A stretch of 64,000 bases of DNA from Oceanobacillus caeni (GTDB lineage Bacteria > Bacillota > Bacilli > Bacillales > Amphibacillaceae), in contig NZ_JAHHXM010000001.1 of the NCBI RefSeq assembly GCF_019037185.1, forward strand, positions 62,001 to 126,000. Direction: 5' to 3'. A program made the translations under genes and the position numbers. Below the pieces are notes generated by a model. The model was given only the letters and a program-made list of their open reading frames with translations, did not search any database and was not told the DNA's origin. Shown in pieces: positions 10,143-20,963 of this stretch (position 1 is its first letter; the number at the start of each line of letters is the position of its first letter).

Positions 10143-10290
10143 TAAGAAAGGACTTCCATCAGTGAGGGTTTTCTTACTCCCCGCTGATGACGCACTTATC
10201 GGATCTTTATAGGCAGTTGATCCCCTACCAACCTTCTTTGTTTCCCCAAGCTTGAGATGAGAGTCCTACTGCCCGTTTAGGTGGGGAAAA
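10143..10290 (+). repeat. type A dispersed palindromic repeat, near full-length copy
   Basis: Starts AAGAAAGGACTTCCATCAGTG. Hairpin 1 is CATCAGTGAGGG / CCCCGCTGATG. Hairpin 2 pairs TAGGCAGTTGAT..CCCTACC with GATGAGAGTCCTACTGCCCGTTTA. It ends AGGTGGGGAAA. This copy and those at 34996-35125 and 52774-52880 define the element. Confidence 0.8.
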
Positions 10291-10382
10291 TTCTTATTAT
10301 CCTAATATCTAGATTCCAATTGATTGAATGGACCATACTTTAATAGCCCCACTTCATGGTGAGGCTATTCTCTATCTTATTT

Positions 10383-11963
10383 TTATTTAGCTAGATCTTT
10401 CTCGCGCTGTCTTAATTCTACACGTCTTATTTTACCTGACGATGTTTTAGGTAACTCATCCACAAATTCAATTTTACGTGGATATTTATATGGGGCAGTT
10501 AAAGTTTTGGTATGCTTCTGTAATTCTTGCACAAGGTTAGGATTAGTACGATCTACTCCATCTTGTAACACAATATAAGCTTTTACTACATTTCCCCTTA
10601 TTTCATGTGGACTTGCAACTACTGCACATTCTTTTACTGCTGCATGTTTAACTAATGCATCTTCCACTTCAAATGGTCCAATCGTATAACCAGAGCTAAC
10701 AATTATATCGTCATTCCGACCTTCAAACCAGAAATAACCTTCTTCATCCATTCTAGCTTGATCCCCAGTTGTATAAAAATTACCTCGGCATGCTTTTCTG
10801 AAGCGCTCCTCATCTTTATAATAACCTTTAGTTAAAGATGGTGTATCTAATGGAAGAGAAATGTCCCCTACTTTACCTACAGGAACTGGATTACCATCTT
10901 CATCAATTAGTTGAACGTTATTACCAGGTGTTGGTTTACCCATTGACCCAGGTTTTACTTTCATCCCTTTTAGGAATCCAAGGAGTAACGTATTCTCCGT
11001 TTGACCATAACCATCTCTAACTGTCACGTTAAAATACTTTTCAAACTGATCAATTACTTCACGGTTTAATGGCTCACCTGCAGAAACCGCACTATGCAGG
11101 GAGGTTAATTGGTAGTCCTGTAAATTATCCAACTTAGCCATTAAACGGTATTCGGTTGGTGTACAGCAAAAAACATTTATCTTATTTTTCTCAAGTAAAT
11201 CCAAATATTTTTTCGGTTCGAATTTCCCATTATATACAAATCCTGTTGCGCCTGTTCCTAAAACAGATAGGAAAGGGCTCCAAACCCATTTTTGCCAGCC
11301 TGGTGCTGCCGTTGCCCAAACCGTATCACCGTCTTCAATTGCTAACCAATGTCGCGGTGCTGTTTGCATATGGGCGTATCCCCATGCATGTGTATGCATT
11401 ACTGCCTTTGGATTACCAGTTGTACCAGAAGTATAAGGCAAAAAGGCCAGGTCATCCTTGGTAGTTTTAACCATTTCTAATTCATCCGATGCAGATCCTT
11501 GTAACTCGATAAGATCAAACCAATTTTCAACAGATTTCCCGTAAGTAAATTTAATAAGTTGATTGTATTCATCTATATCATAAAATTGTGAAACACAGGA
11601 ATTACTACATACGACACCTTTTACTTCTCCATGCGTAATACGGTATTGTAGGTCTTTTGTTCGAAACATTTCAGAACAAGGTATAATAATAATTCCCGTT
11701 TTCAATGCAGCAATATAAACCTCATATGTTTCAATAATACGTGGCATCATGACTAATATCTTATCGCCTCTTTTAAGACCACGTTCTAATAGTACATTTC
11801 CAATTCTATTCGCATTTTTGATTAAATTTTCATATGTGATTTCTTTTCGATTCCCTTTATCGTCTTCCCAAATAATAGCTTTTCTATTTGGCTCTTTTGC
11901 ATATTTTTCAAATTCCATTACAATATTATAATTTTTAGGTGCTATTAAATTTGTTTGAGACAT
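10383..11963 (-). CDS. acyl-CoA synthetase (AMP-forming, medium-chain type)
   Basis: ANL-superfamily ligase activating a carboxylic acid to its CoA ester through an acyl-adenylate. The 526 residues include the P-loop YTSGTTGNPKAVMHTH (about residue 175), DGYGQTEN (about 318), TGDQARMDEEGYFWFEGRNDDI (about 410-431) and the catalytic lysine in PKTSSGKIRR near the C-terminus. The layout resembles AcsA/MbcS-type enzymes for short or medium chain acids. SD AGGAGGA is seen. It is monocistronic and separated from the 28-64 kb island. Confidence 0.88.
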   Translation of the reverse strand: MSQTNLIAPKNYNIVMEFEKYAKEPNRKAIIWEDDKGNRKEITYENLIKNANRIGNVLLERGLKRGDKILVMMPRIIETYEVYIAALKTGIIIIPCSEMFRTKDLQYRITHGEVKGVVCSNSCVSQFYDIDEYNQLIKFTYGKSVENWFDLIELQGSASDELEMVKTTKDDLAFLPYTSGTTGNPKAVMHTHAWGYAHMQTAPRHWLAIEDGDTVWATAAPGWQKWVWSPFLSVLGTGATGFVYNGKFEPKKYLDLLEKNKINVFCCTPTEYRLMAKLDNLQDYQLTSLHSAVSAGEPLNREVIDQFEKYFNVTVRDGYGQTENTLLLGFLKGMKVKPGSMGKPTPGNNVQLIDEDGNPVPVGKVGDISLPLDTPSLTKGYYKDEERFRKACRGNFYTTGDQARMDEEGYFWFEGRNDDIIVSSGYTIGPFEVEDALVKHAAVKECAVVASPHEIRGNVVKAYIVLQDGVDRTNPNLVQELQKHTKTLTAPYKYPRKIEFVDELPKTSSGKIRRVELRQREKDLAK

Positions 11964-12143
11964 GTACGATCCTCCTATAATTTAGCACTAGATGCTAACT
12001 CCTAACTATTATATCAGACAATAAGCTCTTTAGAAAGAAAGAAAACTTCATCATACCATTACAAACATATTTATCCTTAATATTGAAATACTATAGGTAA
12101 AAGGAAAAACTTTATAGTGCAACTTTTTATAGGAGAAATGTAA

Positions 12144-13565
12144 ATGCCGGACTTTTTAATTTATATCATTTTTGCGATGATTCTTATTATATTTTTATCC
12201 TTTATCTTCATATTATTTGGCTGGCGTTGGATAATGAAAAAAATTACTAAGTCAGTAGCAAAAATAGTTTTATCGGATAACTATCAAGAAAACATTATCG
12301 AAATAATGCCTGGTCTAAGACATACAGGAATTCAAAACATGATAGAAAATAGTCTAAGGTCTGAATCAGGTGATATATTGCATCGACCACTTGGTTCTTC
12401 TAAAAAATGGCCACATCTAGATTCTATTACCTTTATCCCCACACAAATCCTTCCACCTCTTATTGACGGAGAAGATGAGGTAGATATGGCAGTTACAATC
12501 GGACCAAAATCAAAAAAGCCAATGAAAATCCAAATTCCACTTATGATAAGCGGAATGGCTTATGGTATCGCACTTAGCGAACAAGTAAGACTAGCTTTAG
12601 CTCAAGCGGCTAAAAATACAGGCACTGCAATTAATTCGGGCGAAGGTGGTGTCATGCAAGAAGAGTTAGATACAGCAGGTAAATATATTTTACAATTTGG
12701 TAAATCCGAGTGGTCCAAAGAAACAAAGAAAATAAAACGTGCAGACATGATTGAAGTAAAGTTTGGACAAGGAGCTCTATTTGGAGTAGGTTCCAGAATT
12801 TCCCCAGAAAATTTAACAGGAAATGCTCGTCAAGTAATGGGGCTTGAAGAAGAGGAAGATGCTGTTATTTTTGATAACTTCTTTGAAAATCAGACATTGA
12901 AAGATTTGAAAGAACTAGTTGATGAACTCCGAAAGATGACTGGTGGAGTTCCCATCGGTGCAAAAATTGGAGCAAGTGGGAAGATTGAGGAGGACATTGA
13001 TTACCTGTTGGAAATAGGCGTGGATTATATAGCGGTAGATGGTGGACAGGCTGCCACACTTGGTGCTCCCCCTATTTTGACAGATGACATGGGAATTCCT
13101 TCTTTGCACGCTATCGTCCGCGCTGTAAACCATTTGAAAAAAAGAAACAAAAGGAATCAAGTTAGTTTAATTGTTTCTGGTGGCATGCAAATACCGGGAC
13201 ATTTTTTAAAAATGTTAGCACTTGGTGCAGATGCTATTTATATAGGTTCGGCGATGTTGTTTGCAGTGGCACATGGTCAATCGTTAAATGCGCTTCCTTT
13301 TGAACCGCCAACACAGGCGGTATGGAATGAAGGTAAATTTAAAGACCAATTCAAGGCAGAAGAAGGAGCAAAAACAGCGGAAAGTTTCCTAACTTCTAGT
13401 ATTGAAGAAATGAAAATGGCGTTAAGAGCAATGGGAAAGCGTTCTTTAAACGAATTAACCAAGAAGGATTTAGTATCCTATGACGAACATGTAGCCAAAA
13501 TGGTTGGAATACCTTATTCATTTAAAGCTTGGGAAGAAGAACAACAACAGATTGAGAAAGGATAG
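12144..13565 (+). CDS. FMN-binding glutamate synthase-family protein, membrane-anchored
   Basis: Stand-alone protein of 473 residues with the GltS (glutamate synthase alpha-subunit central) FMN-binding barrel. An N-terminal hydrophobic helix (about residues 4-28) anchors it. Barrel marks are MISGMAYGIALSEQV, NTGTAINSGEGG, IGAKIGASGKIEEDI, VDGGQAATLGAPP and GADAIYIGSAMLFA. The glutaminase and FAD subunits of real glutamate synthase are absent, so the reaction is unknown. It is often annotated as FMN-binding glutamate synthase. ATG follows TAGGAGAA. Confidence 0.85.
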   Translation: MPDFLIYIIFAMILIIFLSFIFILFGWRWIMKKITKSVAKIVLSDNYQENIIEIMPGLRHTGIQNMIENSLRSESGDILHRPLGSSKKWPHLDSITFIPTQILPPLIDGEDEVDMAVTIGPKSKKPMKIQIPLMISGMAYGIALSEQVRLALAQAAKNTGTAINSGEGGVMQEELDTAGKYILQFGKSEWSKETKKIKRADMIEVKFGQGALFGVGSRISPENLTGNARQVMGLEEEEDAVIFDNFFENQTLKDLKELVDELRKMTGGVPIGAKIGASGKIEEDIDYLLEIGVDYIAVDGGQAATLGAPPILTDDMGIPSLHAIVRAVNHLKKRNKRNQVSLIVSGGMQIPGHFLKMLALGADAIYIGSAMLFAVAHGQSLNALPFEPPTQAVWNEGKFKDQFKAEEGAKTAESFLTSSIEEMKMALRAMGKRSLNELTKKDLVSYDEHVAKMVGIPYSFKAWEEEQQQIEKG

Positions 13566-13590
13566 ATGAAGTTGTGTCTATCCTTTCTTT
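13557..13590 (+). terminator. terminator overlapping the GltS-like stop codon
   Basis: AAAGGATAGA / TCTATCCTTT with T-rich tail. The TAG stop lies inside the left arm. Confidence 0.8.
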
Positions 13591-13733
13591 GATTACTTTG
13601 TGCATTATCTTTTTCTCTCTCTTTCGAAAAAAGACGGAAAATATTCTCAATTTGTAGGGGAATTGTCAAACTATGATTGTTTTTTTAAGCTATAATTAAA
13701 ATGTATACCTTTCCACATTTAGGGGGCGAAACA

Positions 13734-15328
13734 ATGAACCATAAGATAGAGCTAGAAAAAGCGTTACGAAAGCTAAAAGATATAGAATTAGCTTTGAATG
13801 AATCATCCATTGTTGCCATTACCGATAACAGAGGAATCATTCAATTTGCAAATGATAAATTTTGTAATATGTCAAAATACAGTAGAAATGAATTAATAGG
13901 AAGTCGACAAAATATCGTTAACTCAGGACATCATAGCCAAGATTTCTTTAAAGAAATGTGGAGAACAATTGGTAGGGGAAAGGTATGGAAAGGCGAAATA
14001 AAGAATAAAGCAAAAGACGGAACTTATTATTGGGTAGATACTACCATTGTGTCTTTCTTAAAAGAAAATGGAAGGCCTTATCAATATATTTCTATTCGAC
14101 ATGACATTACGAAGCGAATAGAATATGAAGAAACGATTAAACAAATGGCATACTATGACCCGTTGACTTTATTACCTAATCGAAATTTATTAAACGAATG
14201 GTTAAATGAGTACGTAAATAAAGAAGGTAAACTTGCTGTTCTATTTCTTGATATCGACCGTTTTAAATCGATCAATGACAATTATGGTCACAGAACAGGA
14301 GATATGATTCTAAAGTAGTACAGAGAATTAAGAAGCAATTTAACGTACCATTTACCGTAAATGGAAATAAGATCATTGCTACTACTAGTATTGGGATTAG
14401 CCTAGAAAAAATGAGCCAATATGAAAGTGATCACTTAGATTTAGTAGAGGAAATGATTAGACAAGCCGACACAGCAATGTACCACGCCAAACAAAATGGA
14501 GGTAATTCGCACTGCTTTATTTCAGATGACCAAAATGACGAATTGAGACGTTATTATCAATTAGAACAAGAAATAAAGCACGCACTAGAAGAGGACGAAT
14601 TTTCTATTGTCTATCAACCACTTATCAATCTCAGAAATGATGAAATAACTGGTGTCGAAGCATTGCTCAGATGGAATAATAAAAAACTAGGTCCGGTATC
14701 TCCAGGTGAATTCATTCCTTTACTAGAAGAATTAGGACTCATTATTCCAGTGGGAAACTGGGTTTTACAATCTGTATGTGATCAAATGGTTTCTTGGCAT
14801 AAAAAGGGGTTCTCGATTGATAGAGTAGCCGTAAACGTTTCGCCAATCCAATTTGTAAATCAAAGTTTTGTACATGATGTTAAGGAAATTATAAGGGAAA
14901 CCAAAATGGACCCTGTATGGTTAGAGTTGGAAATAACGGAAGGGACAATCCTCAACATAGATAAAGCGGAGAAAACACTCAAAGAATTAAGAGATTTGGG
15001 AGTCCATATATCTATCGATGACTTCGGAACTGGGTATTCCTCCTTAAGTTATTTAAAACGTTTACCAATAAATACGTTAAAAATTGATCAATCATTTATA
15101 CGGGACTTAGACGTGAATGATGAAGTCATTGTCAATACCATTATAACAATGGCGAAAAACTTGCAATTTAATATAATTGCTGAGGGGATTGAAACAGATT
15201 ACCAACTCTCCTATCTTAAAGATCAAGATTGTCATGAAGGTCAAGGGTATTACTTTAGCAAACCAATTGACGCACGTGAGCTTGAACAAGCTTACAAATG
15301 TACAAGTCTTAAACCAAATGCTATTTAG
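13734..15328 (+). pseudogene. PAS-GGDEF-EAL cyclic-di-GMP protein with deleted GGDEF core
   Basis: The N-terminal part (13734-14318) encodes a PAS sensor domain (ITDNRGIIQFANDKFC) and the start of a GGDEF domain (DPLTLLPNRN, FLDIDRFKSINDNYGHRTGD), then stops at TAG 14316-14318. From 14315 the next frame resumes with VVQRIKKQFNVPF and TTSIGIS, typical of the end of a GGDEF domain. It then has a complete EAL domain: EALLRW, LEITE, IDDFGTGYSS, EGIE, GQGYYFS. Compared with the family, about 45-55 residues including the GGDEF motif itself are missing, so this is a deletion plus frameshift. An ATG at 14411 could still start an EAL-only product. The true start ATG 13734 follows AGGGGGCG. Confidence 0.85.
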
Positions 15329-15355
15329 AAAATAGAACAGCAATAATTTAAAACC

Positions 15356-15390
15356 CGGCATTCGCTTTTAGGGTCAGCGAATGCCTTTTA
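15356..15390 (+). terminator. terminator after the EAL region
   Basis: GGCATTCGC / GCGAATGCC followed by TTTTAT. The stem resembles the hairpin at 4015-4041 in the serA leader. Confidence 0.8.
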
Positions 15391-15462
15391 TGCAAGAATG
15401 TTTGGACGGTAAAACGCTTGACTTCGAGGAGGAAGTTTTCATACACCCCTACCGATTATGAT

Positions 15463-16854
15463 TCAATCCGCTATTCGAAAACGAAACGGATTAATCCTTT
15501 CCCATGCATATCCAACCTGAAGTAATTGTTTTTCAGAAAGGTGATTTCCAATGAATTGCATGCCAACTGGAAGTCCTTTTTGGTCAAATCCCATTGGCAC
15601 TGCTAGGCTTGGTAGCCCCGTTAAATTGACAGGAACAGTAAATGGTAAACAGCGTCTAATAACTTCCAAATTTTGGTCGACCCAATTCTGCGCGAACGCT
15701 GGGGTGGTGATAGGTATTGTCGGACCGAGGAGGATATCGATATCCTTAAAGGCATTATGAAATGCTTCCACCATCTTCCTCCGGGCTTGTTGGGCTTTGA
15801 CGTATTGTGGTGTATTTGTTAACGTACCAGATAGAAGGAAAATTCGATTATCTGCTCCGTAATCCTCTACGTGAGTCTGTAGCCACTCATAATGAAAAGT
15901 AGAAGCTTCTCCCGATACAGTCACATAACCAGAAAATGTTGCCATCGATAATTCAGGAATTTCTATTTCTATTAATTCAGCTCCTAAACCTTTTAGTGTT
16001 GTTATAGCATTTTTAAAAAGCTTTTCTACATCTGATTCTAATCCTTCAAGATAGTACTTAGGAATACCAATTTTTACTCCTCTCATTCCTTTATTTAAGT
16101 CTTCGGTGTAATTAGGAATAGGTACATGAAGGCTTGCTGGATCATCTGCATCAAACCCTGCCATAACATCAAGCATTAACGCCAAATCTGAAACCGATCG
16201 TGCCATCGGACCAGCATGATCCAATGACTAAGCTGAAGGAATTACCCCATAGGTACTAACAAGCCCATAGGTTGGCTTTAACCCATAAATACCACACATA
16301 GCAGCTGGTAAGCGAATAGATCCAAATGTATCTGTTCCAGTTGCAAGTGTTGCTAGCCCAGCTGCTAAGGCAGCACTGCTACCACCACTTGAACCACCTG
16401 GCATATATTCAATGTTCCATGGATTTCGTGTAGTGCCAAAGGTTTGATTAGTACCGGTGGATCCGAGGGCTAACTCATGCATATTTAGCTTTCCTAACAT
16501 AATCCCACCTGCAGCTAACAACTTTTCTACCGTTGTTGCAGTTTTGTCAGGTATGAAATCAACAAAAAGCTTTGAACCAGCTGTCGTGCGTATGCCTTTT
16601 GTATCGAAATTATCCTTGATACCGATTGGAATTCCGTGAAGAGGTCCTTTATATCGCCCGTACATAATTTCATTTTCAGCTTTACCTGCTTGTTTAAGGG
16701 CCAATTCATGAAGAGGGGTAATATACGAGTGAATGGTTGGATCAATTGTATCTATACGGTTTAATATATGTTTTGTCAATTCTACTGGGGATAATTGCTT
16801 AGCTTTAATTAAAGGAGCAAGGTCACTAGCAGTAAAAAAACCTAGATCTGTCAT
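15463..16854 (-). pseudogene. GatA-type amidase interrupted by an in-frame amber codon
   Basis: Amidase-signature family. The first 208 codons run to VSTYGVIPSA and a TAG at 16230-16228. The same frame then continues SLDHAGPMARSV to the normal C-terminus. Relatives have Trp at this point (V.P..WSLDH.GP), so one TGG to TAG change explains the break. The Lys of GIKDNFDTKG and the Gly/Ser-rich GGSSGGSSAALAAG are present. The nucleophile region reads TDTFGSIRLPAA, with Phe where Gly is usual. A downstream TTG (16224) could at most start a C-terminal fragment. The ATG overlaps the preceding small gene. Suppression cannot be excluded. Confidence 0.85.
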
Positions 16855-17039
16855 AGCAACAGCCTCTTATCAACAACCGTAATTGGTACTTTTGGATTTA
16901 GATTAGGGGAGATTTTTTTTAGATATTTCTCGGATTGTTCGATTGTTTGAAGGATGTTTTGAATATGTTGAATGTCTGTTTCGTAGGTAGGTAAACCTTG
17001 TAGGTATAGGCTTTGATTTATAAAAGTTGAATCATTCAT
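16851..17039 (-). CDS. small AtzG-like amidase partner
   Basis: Protein of 62 residues with the look of AtzG/DUF4089-type partners: a hydrophobic start (NQSLYLQGLP), a helical middle (HIQNILQTIEQSEKYLKKI) and a C-terminal PNLNPKVPITVVDKRLL. AtzG-like proteins bind and stabilise amidase-signature enzymes. It is translationally coupled to the amidase by an ATGA overlap (16851-16854), which supports the assignment more than the sequence does. ATG is eight bases after AGGAGG. With the amidase broken, this gene may be without function. Confidence 0.55.
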   Translation of the reverse strand: MNDSTFINQSLYLQGLPTYETDIQHIQNILQTIEQSEKYLKKISPNLNPKVPITVVDKRLLL

Positions 17040-17061
17040 CTAACTTACCTCCTATTTAGGG

Positions 17062-17103
17062 ATATAAAATTACAGGGAAATAACTAAAGTTATCCCCTGT
17101 ATA
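17062..17103 (-). terminator. terminator of katE
   Basis: Minus strand ACAGGGGATAAC / GTTATTTCCCTGT followed by AATTTTAT, just after the catalase stop. Confidence 0.7.
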
Positions 17104-17116
17104 TTATAAAACAGTA

Positions 17117-19174
17117 TTATGTTCTATTCCAGAAGCGTTGTTGGGCAATTGCAGAGACAAAATCCTGCTCAAAGTTTGGATTATTTGCAGCAAAAACAAC
17201 ACCTGCTAAATTATTTTCTTTTGATGTCTGAATATAAGACTGTCCGGTCGAAGCAACACCAATCGGCTTATAGTGCTTATAGGCATTACTTACAAAATCC
17301 ATGATGTCTTGCAGGAACTTTGCTTCATTTTTAGCACTTCCGCCAACGACATAAAGCGAGTCAAATAGGTAAGGACTAGTTGTCAGGAATGTCTTATTAA
17401 CTTTGATTGTTGTACCATCGTTTCCTGTGACCTTACCGAGCGTTTCACTTATAATATCTATAAAGACCCCATTTTGTTGCAAATAGTTAAGTACATTTGT
17501 TACTTCTTTACCATTAAAACCATTACCAATTAGTACACCTACTTTTTGCGTATATGCATAACTAGGTGTATTGTACTGGCTAAGAGAAGCATAACTTGTA
17601 GAAACAGGTACATTGGATCCACTTGGGCGCTCTACACCAATATTATCAGCAACGATGCACGCCATTTCCTTATCAACATTGACTAATAAATTGACATTTT
17701 GTTGGCGGACAGATTCACTCTCAACTTTTCCGAGTTGATAGCTAAACGCTTGGATAGTATGCTGTTTTTCAATAGGTTTCATACTATTCCAGAATATCCT
17801 AGGTTGCGAAAAGTAATCGTTGAATGATTCGCTACGCCCACGTATAACGTGTCCTTCCACTTTTTTTGGATAATGCTCATAACCGCCTTTTTCCGGTGGT
17901 GTTGTGTATGGTGTGTTATTGGCTAGTGAGTTTTTATGATAGTCTACCTGATCAACATCAATTCGATATCTCATAGGGCCTCGTCGTTGATTATTATGAA
18001 ACGGACAAATTGGCTTATTAATCGGTAATTCCTGATGATTGACTCCAATTCTGTGGTATTGTGCACTTTGATAAGCAATTAGCCTTCCCTGTAGGACAGG
18101 ATCATTGGAAAAGTCAATTCCCGGTACAACATTTGCAGGGTTAAAAGCTACTTGCTCTGATTCTGTATGGTAATTATCAATGTTTCTATTTAATGTCATC
18201 TTCCCTATTATTTGAACAGGAACGAGCTCTTCTGGCCAAAACTTCGCAGGATCGAGAACATCAAAGTCGTATTTGAATTCGTCCTCTAGCGGAATCAGTT
18301 GAACACCTAATTCGTATTCAGGATAAGCACCTTTGTCAATCGCCTCTCGAAGGTCTCTACGGTGGAAATCAGGATCTAACCCACCGATTTTTAGCGCCTC
18401 ATCCTGAAGAAGGGAATGAACACCCAGGAGGGGTTTCCAAACAAATCTTACAAATGTCGCTACTCCTTGCTCGTTAACAAATAGGTACGTATTAATGGAC
18501 CACGACTCCATCATTCGGTAACTTCGTACAATACCACGATCAGACATGATCCACTGCACCATATGAAGTGATTCTGGGTTATTGGCTACATAATCCCAAA
18601 ACCTGTCGTGTGCACCAGTAGCTGTTGGTATATCATCATCCTGCTTAGCTTGGTATGCATGCATAGCATCTGGAAACTTCATTGGATCTTGATTAATTAA
18701 TACAGGCATAGCGATCGTTGTTAAATCATAATTTCCTTCTTCTGTATAAAACTTAACACCCTGACAACGTAAATCTCTTGCCGTATCATAAGACCCTCTA
18801 GGCCCTTGTACGGTAGAAAAACGGATGGTTAAGGGAGTCTTTTTCCCAGGTTCTTGAAAAAGACATGCTTTTGTCACATGCTTCATTGACTGATAACATT
18901 CAAAATCCCCATAGGCACTGTAACCTCTTGCATGAACTACTCTTTCTGGTTCCTCTTCTTTTACAAAGTGCGTCATTTTCTCAAAATAGTGATAATCCTC
19001 ATGTAATGTAGGACCGCGTACACCAGCTTTTAAGATTTCTTCATCGTTTGAAATTTTTCGCCCTTCGTTTGTTGTCATCGGCTTTCCTGTGTTTTGTACA
19101 CGGTATTGATCTAACTGCTCTTGTTTAGCATCTTTATTCATAGGCTTTTGGTTTCTTGATGACTTATCATCCAT
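17117..19174 (-). CDS. katE: clade II large-subunit catalase
   Basis: Heme catalase of about 685 residues with the C-terminal class I glutamine-amidotransferase-like domain of HPII/KatE enzymes (about residue 545 on, from KVGVLIGNGFNGKEV). The distal histidine lies in RVVHARGYSAYGDFE (about 78). The proximal tyrosine region is RLIAYQSAQYHRIG (about 360), and IDFSNDPVLQGR is conserved. It removes hydrogen peroxide. In Bacillus the 686-residue KatE belongs to the general stress regulon, but no clear sigma-B promoter was seen here. The ATG at 19174 is chosen because AAAGGATGG precedes it at good spacing. The upstream ATG at 19186 lies inside that site. Confidence 0.94.
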   Translation of the reverse strand: MDDKSSRNQKPMNKDAKQEQLDQYRVQNTGKPMTTNEGRKISNDEEILKAGVRGPTLHEDYHYFEKMTHFVKEEEPERVVHARGYSAYGDFECYQSMKHVTKACLFQEPGKKTPLTIRFSTVQGPRGSYDTARDLRCQGVKFYTEEGNYDLTTIAMPVLINQDPMKFPDAMHAYQAKQDDDIPTATGAHDRFWDYVANNPESLHMVQWIMSDRGIVRSYRMMESWSINTYLFVNEQGVATFVRFVWKPLLGVHSLLQDEALKIGGLDPDFHRRDLREAIDKGAYPEYELGVQLIPLEDEFKYDFDVLDPAKFWPEELVPVQIIGKMTLNRNIDNYHTESEQVAFNPANVVPGIDFSNDPVLQGRLIAYQSAQYHRIGVNHQELPINKPICPFHNNQRRGPMRYRIDVDQVDYHKNSLANNTPYTTPPEKGGYEHYPKKVEGHVIRGRSESFNDYFSQPRIFWNSMKPIEKQHTIQAFSYQLGKVESESVRQQNVNLLVNVDKEMACIVADNIGVERPSGSNVPVSTSYASLSQYNTPSYAYTQKVGVLIGNGFNGKEVTNVLNYLQQNGVFIDIISETLGKVTGNDGTTIKVNKTFLTTSPYLFDSLYVVGGSAKNEAKFLQDIMDFVSNAYKHYKPIGVASTGQSYIQTSKENNLAGVVFAANNPNFEQDFVSAIAQQRFWNRT

Positions 19175-19295
19175 GTAATCACCCATCCTTTAATTTACAA
19201 TTTAAACTCCGCTTATATCATATGTTAGTAATCTCGTAAATATTCCTCTAAGATGGTAACTGAATATTGTAGAGGTGGTATTGACCTGAAACCGA

Positions 19296-19338
19296 AAAAG
19301 CTTGGTAAGGTATTTTTCATTTAACCTTACCAAGCTTT
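19296..19338 (-). terminator. terminator after spoVR
   Basis: AAAGCTTGGTAAGG / ACCTTACCAAGCTTT, a 13-bp stem with a T-run on the minus strand. Confidence 0.85.
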
Positions 19339-19345
19339 ATTATTC

Positions 19346-20761
19346 TTACATACTCTTTCTCATCACCTTATTCCCATCATAGGAAAATAGTGCTTTTTTT
19401 CCTTCTAAAACAGTCTCCATATGGACTTTCCTTCCCCAAAGTTGATAAACGTAAGGAAGAACATTCTCTAAATAGTGAAGGTCTAATTCAATTCCTTCAT
19501 AGTTATGCATTAAATATAATTCACCATTTCGGTTATAATCACCATTTTCTACCGTTATATACGGGAACCCACCATTCACACGCATAGACACTAGTTGGTC
19601 ACGAACTTGCTCGTAATCTTTTGTCGTAATACGATAGTCTCTACCTTTCTTTTCAAACAGATACATATCTTCTTTTTGTGCCAAATCTTTCGTTAAATAG
19701 TTACGAATAAAGGAGATATCCGATTCAATTTCACGAACCTCAAACATTTTTTCACGACCACTACCGGGCTTATAACCTAATTTTTTCATATCTTCAGTCG
19801 GATTGTTATACCTTTCTTCAATATCTTCAAAAATCTTTAATCCTAAATAGTAAGGGTTAATTTGTGTTCTTGACGGTTGAACAACCCCCGCATTTAATTT
19901 AGAATACTCAATGGTTTCTTCTGTAGTTAAGTCTAACTCCCTCATGATCCGTTGATGCCAAAAGGATGCCCAGCCTTCATTCATAATTTTCGTTTCAAGC
20001 TGTGGCCAAAAATATAGCATCTCCTCACGCATCATGGTTAAAATATCACGCTGCCAATCTTCTAACTCACGACTGTATTCTTGAATAAATAATAAAATAT
20101 CTTTCTCTGGTTGTGGCGGGAATTTTCTTTCCTTTTTTCTTCCTACTGGTTTCTTTTCTTTTGGCTTTTCATCCAAACTCCACAAGTCATCATATGGAGA
20201 TTGCTTCACTACTTTTTCTTCCTCTTCTTCCATCCATTCTAATTCCTCATACGAAAGCCTAGACGAAATAATAGATGGATCAATATGTTCCTGAATAGAC
20301 AATACTGCATCTAAGAATTTTTCAACTTCATCTTTCCCATATTTCATTTCGTAATCTGCAATACGTTCCGCTGTTGCTGTCATACTTTCTACCATATCTC
20401 TTCTTGTTTTAGAGAAACGAATATTATTTTTGAAAAAATCACAATGTGCTAAAACATGGGCAATGATTAACTTATTTTGAATCAGTGTATTCGTGTTGAG
20501 TAAAAAGGCATAACAAGGATCTGAGTTAATAACCAGCTCGTAAATTTGACTAAGACCAAGATCATATTGGAGTTTCATTCTGTGAAATTGTTTTCCAAAA
20601 CTCCAGTGTGAAAACCTTGTAGGCATCCCATAAGCTCCAAATGTATAAATAATATCGGCAGGGCATATTTCATAACGCATTGGAAAAAAGTCAAGGCCAA
20701 AATGCTCGGCTATTTCCGTAATCTCCTCTATCGCAAACTCTAGCTCCTTTGTCATCGACAA
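19346..20761 (-). CDS. spoVR: stage V sporulation protein R
   Basis: SpoVR-family protein, required for normal spore cortex in Bacillus subtilis and paired with PrkA and the YhbH/YeaH protein across bacteria. The 471 residues contain [30 protein letters not shown] and [17 protein letters not shown] near the N-terminus, [13 protein letters not shown] in the centre and [10 protein letters not shown] beyond. A TTG start at 20761 sits seven bases after GGAGGGG, and an ATG two codons later (20755) is the alternative. The long upstream open frame has no family similarity. It follows yhbH and prkA in the same direction. Confidence 0.93.
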   Translation of the reverse strand: MSMTKELEFAIEEITEIAEHFGLDFFPMRYEICPADIIYTFGAYGMPTRFSHWSFGKQFHRMKLQYDLGLSQIYELVINSDPCYAFLLNTNTLIQNKLIIAHVLAHCDFFKNNIRFSKTRRDMVESMTATAERIADYEMKYGKDEVEKFLDAVLSIQEHIDPSIISSRLSYEELEWMEEEEEKVVKQSPYDDLWSLDEKPKEKKPVGRKKERKFPPQPEKDILLFIQEYSRELEDWQRDILTMMREEMLYFWPQLETKIMNEGWASFWHQRIMRELDLTTEETIEYSKLNAGVVQPSRTQINPYYLGLKIFEDIEERYNNPTEDMKKLGYKPGSGREKMFEVREIESDISFIRNYLTKDLAQKEDMYLFEKKGRDYRITTKDYEQVRDQLVSMRVNGGFPYITVENGDYNRNGELYLMHNYEGIELDLHYLENVLPYVYQLWGRKVHMETVLEGKKALFSYDGNKVMRKSM

Positions 20762-20963
20762 GTAGAATCCCCTCCAAAATCGCTTTATACATTTTATGAA
20801 TGAAGTAAGGAATAAATGAAAAGAATTCCTAGAAAACTCGGAGTTCATCAAAAACTTTAGCGAATATATCTTAGTTATACTTTTGTAGAATGATGTGAAT
20901 AGTCTTCCCATTACTGTATGATTTCATCGGAAACAGGAAACTTTATATACTGGAGGGATGGAC

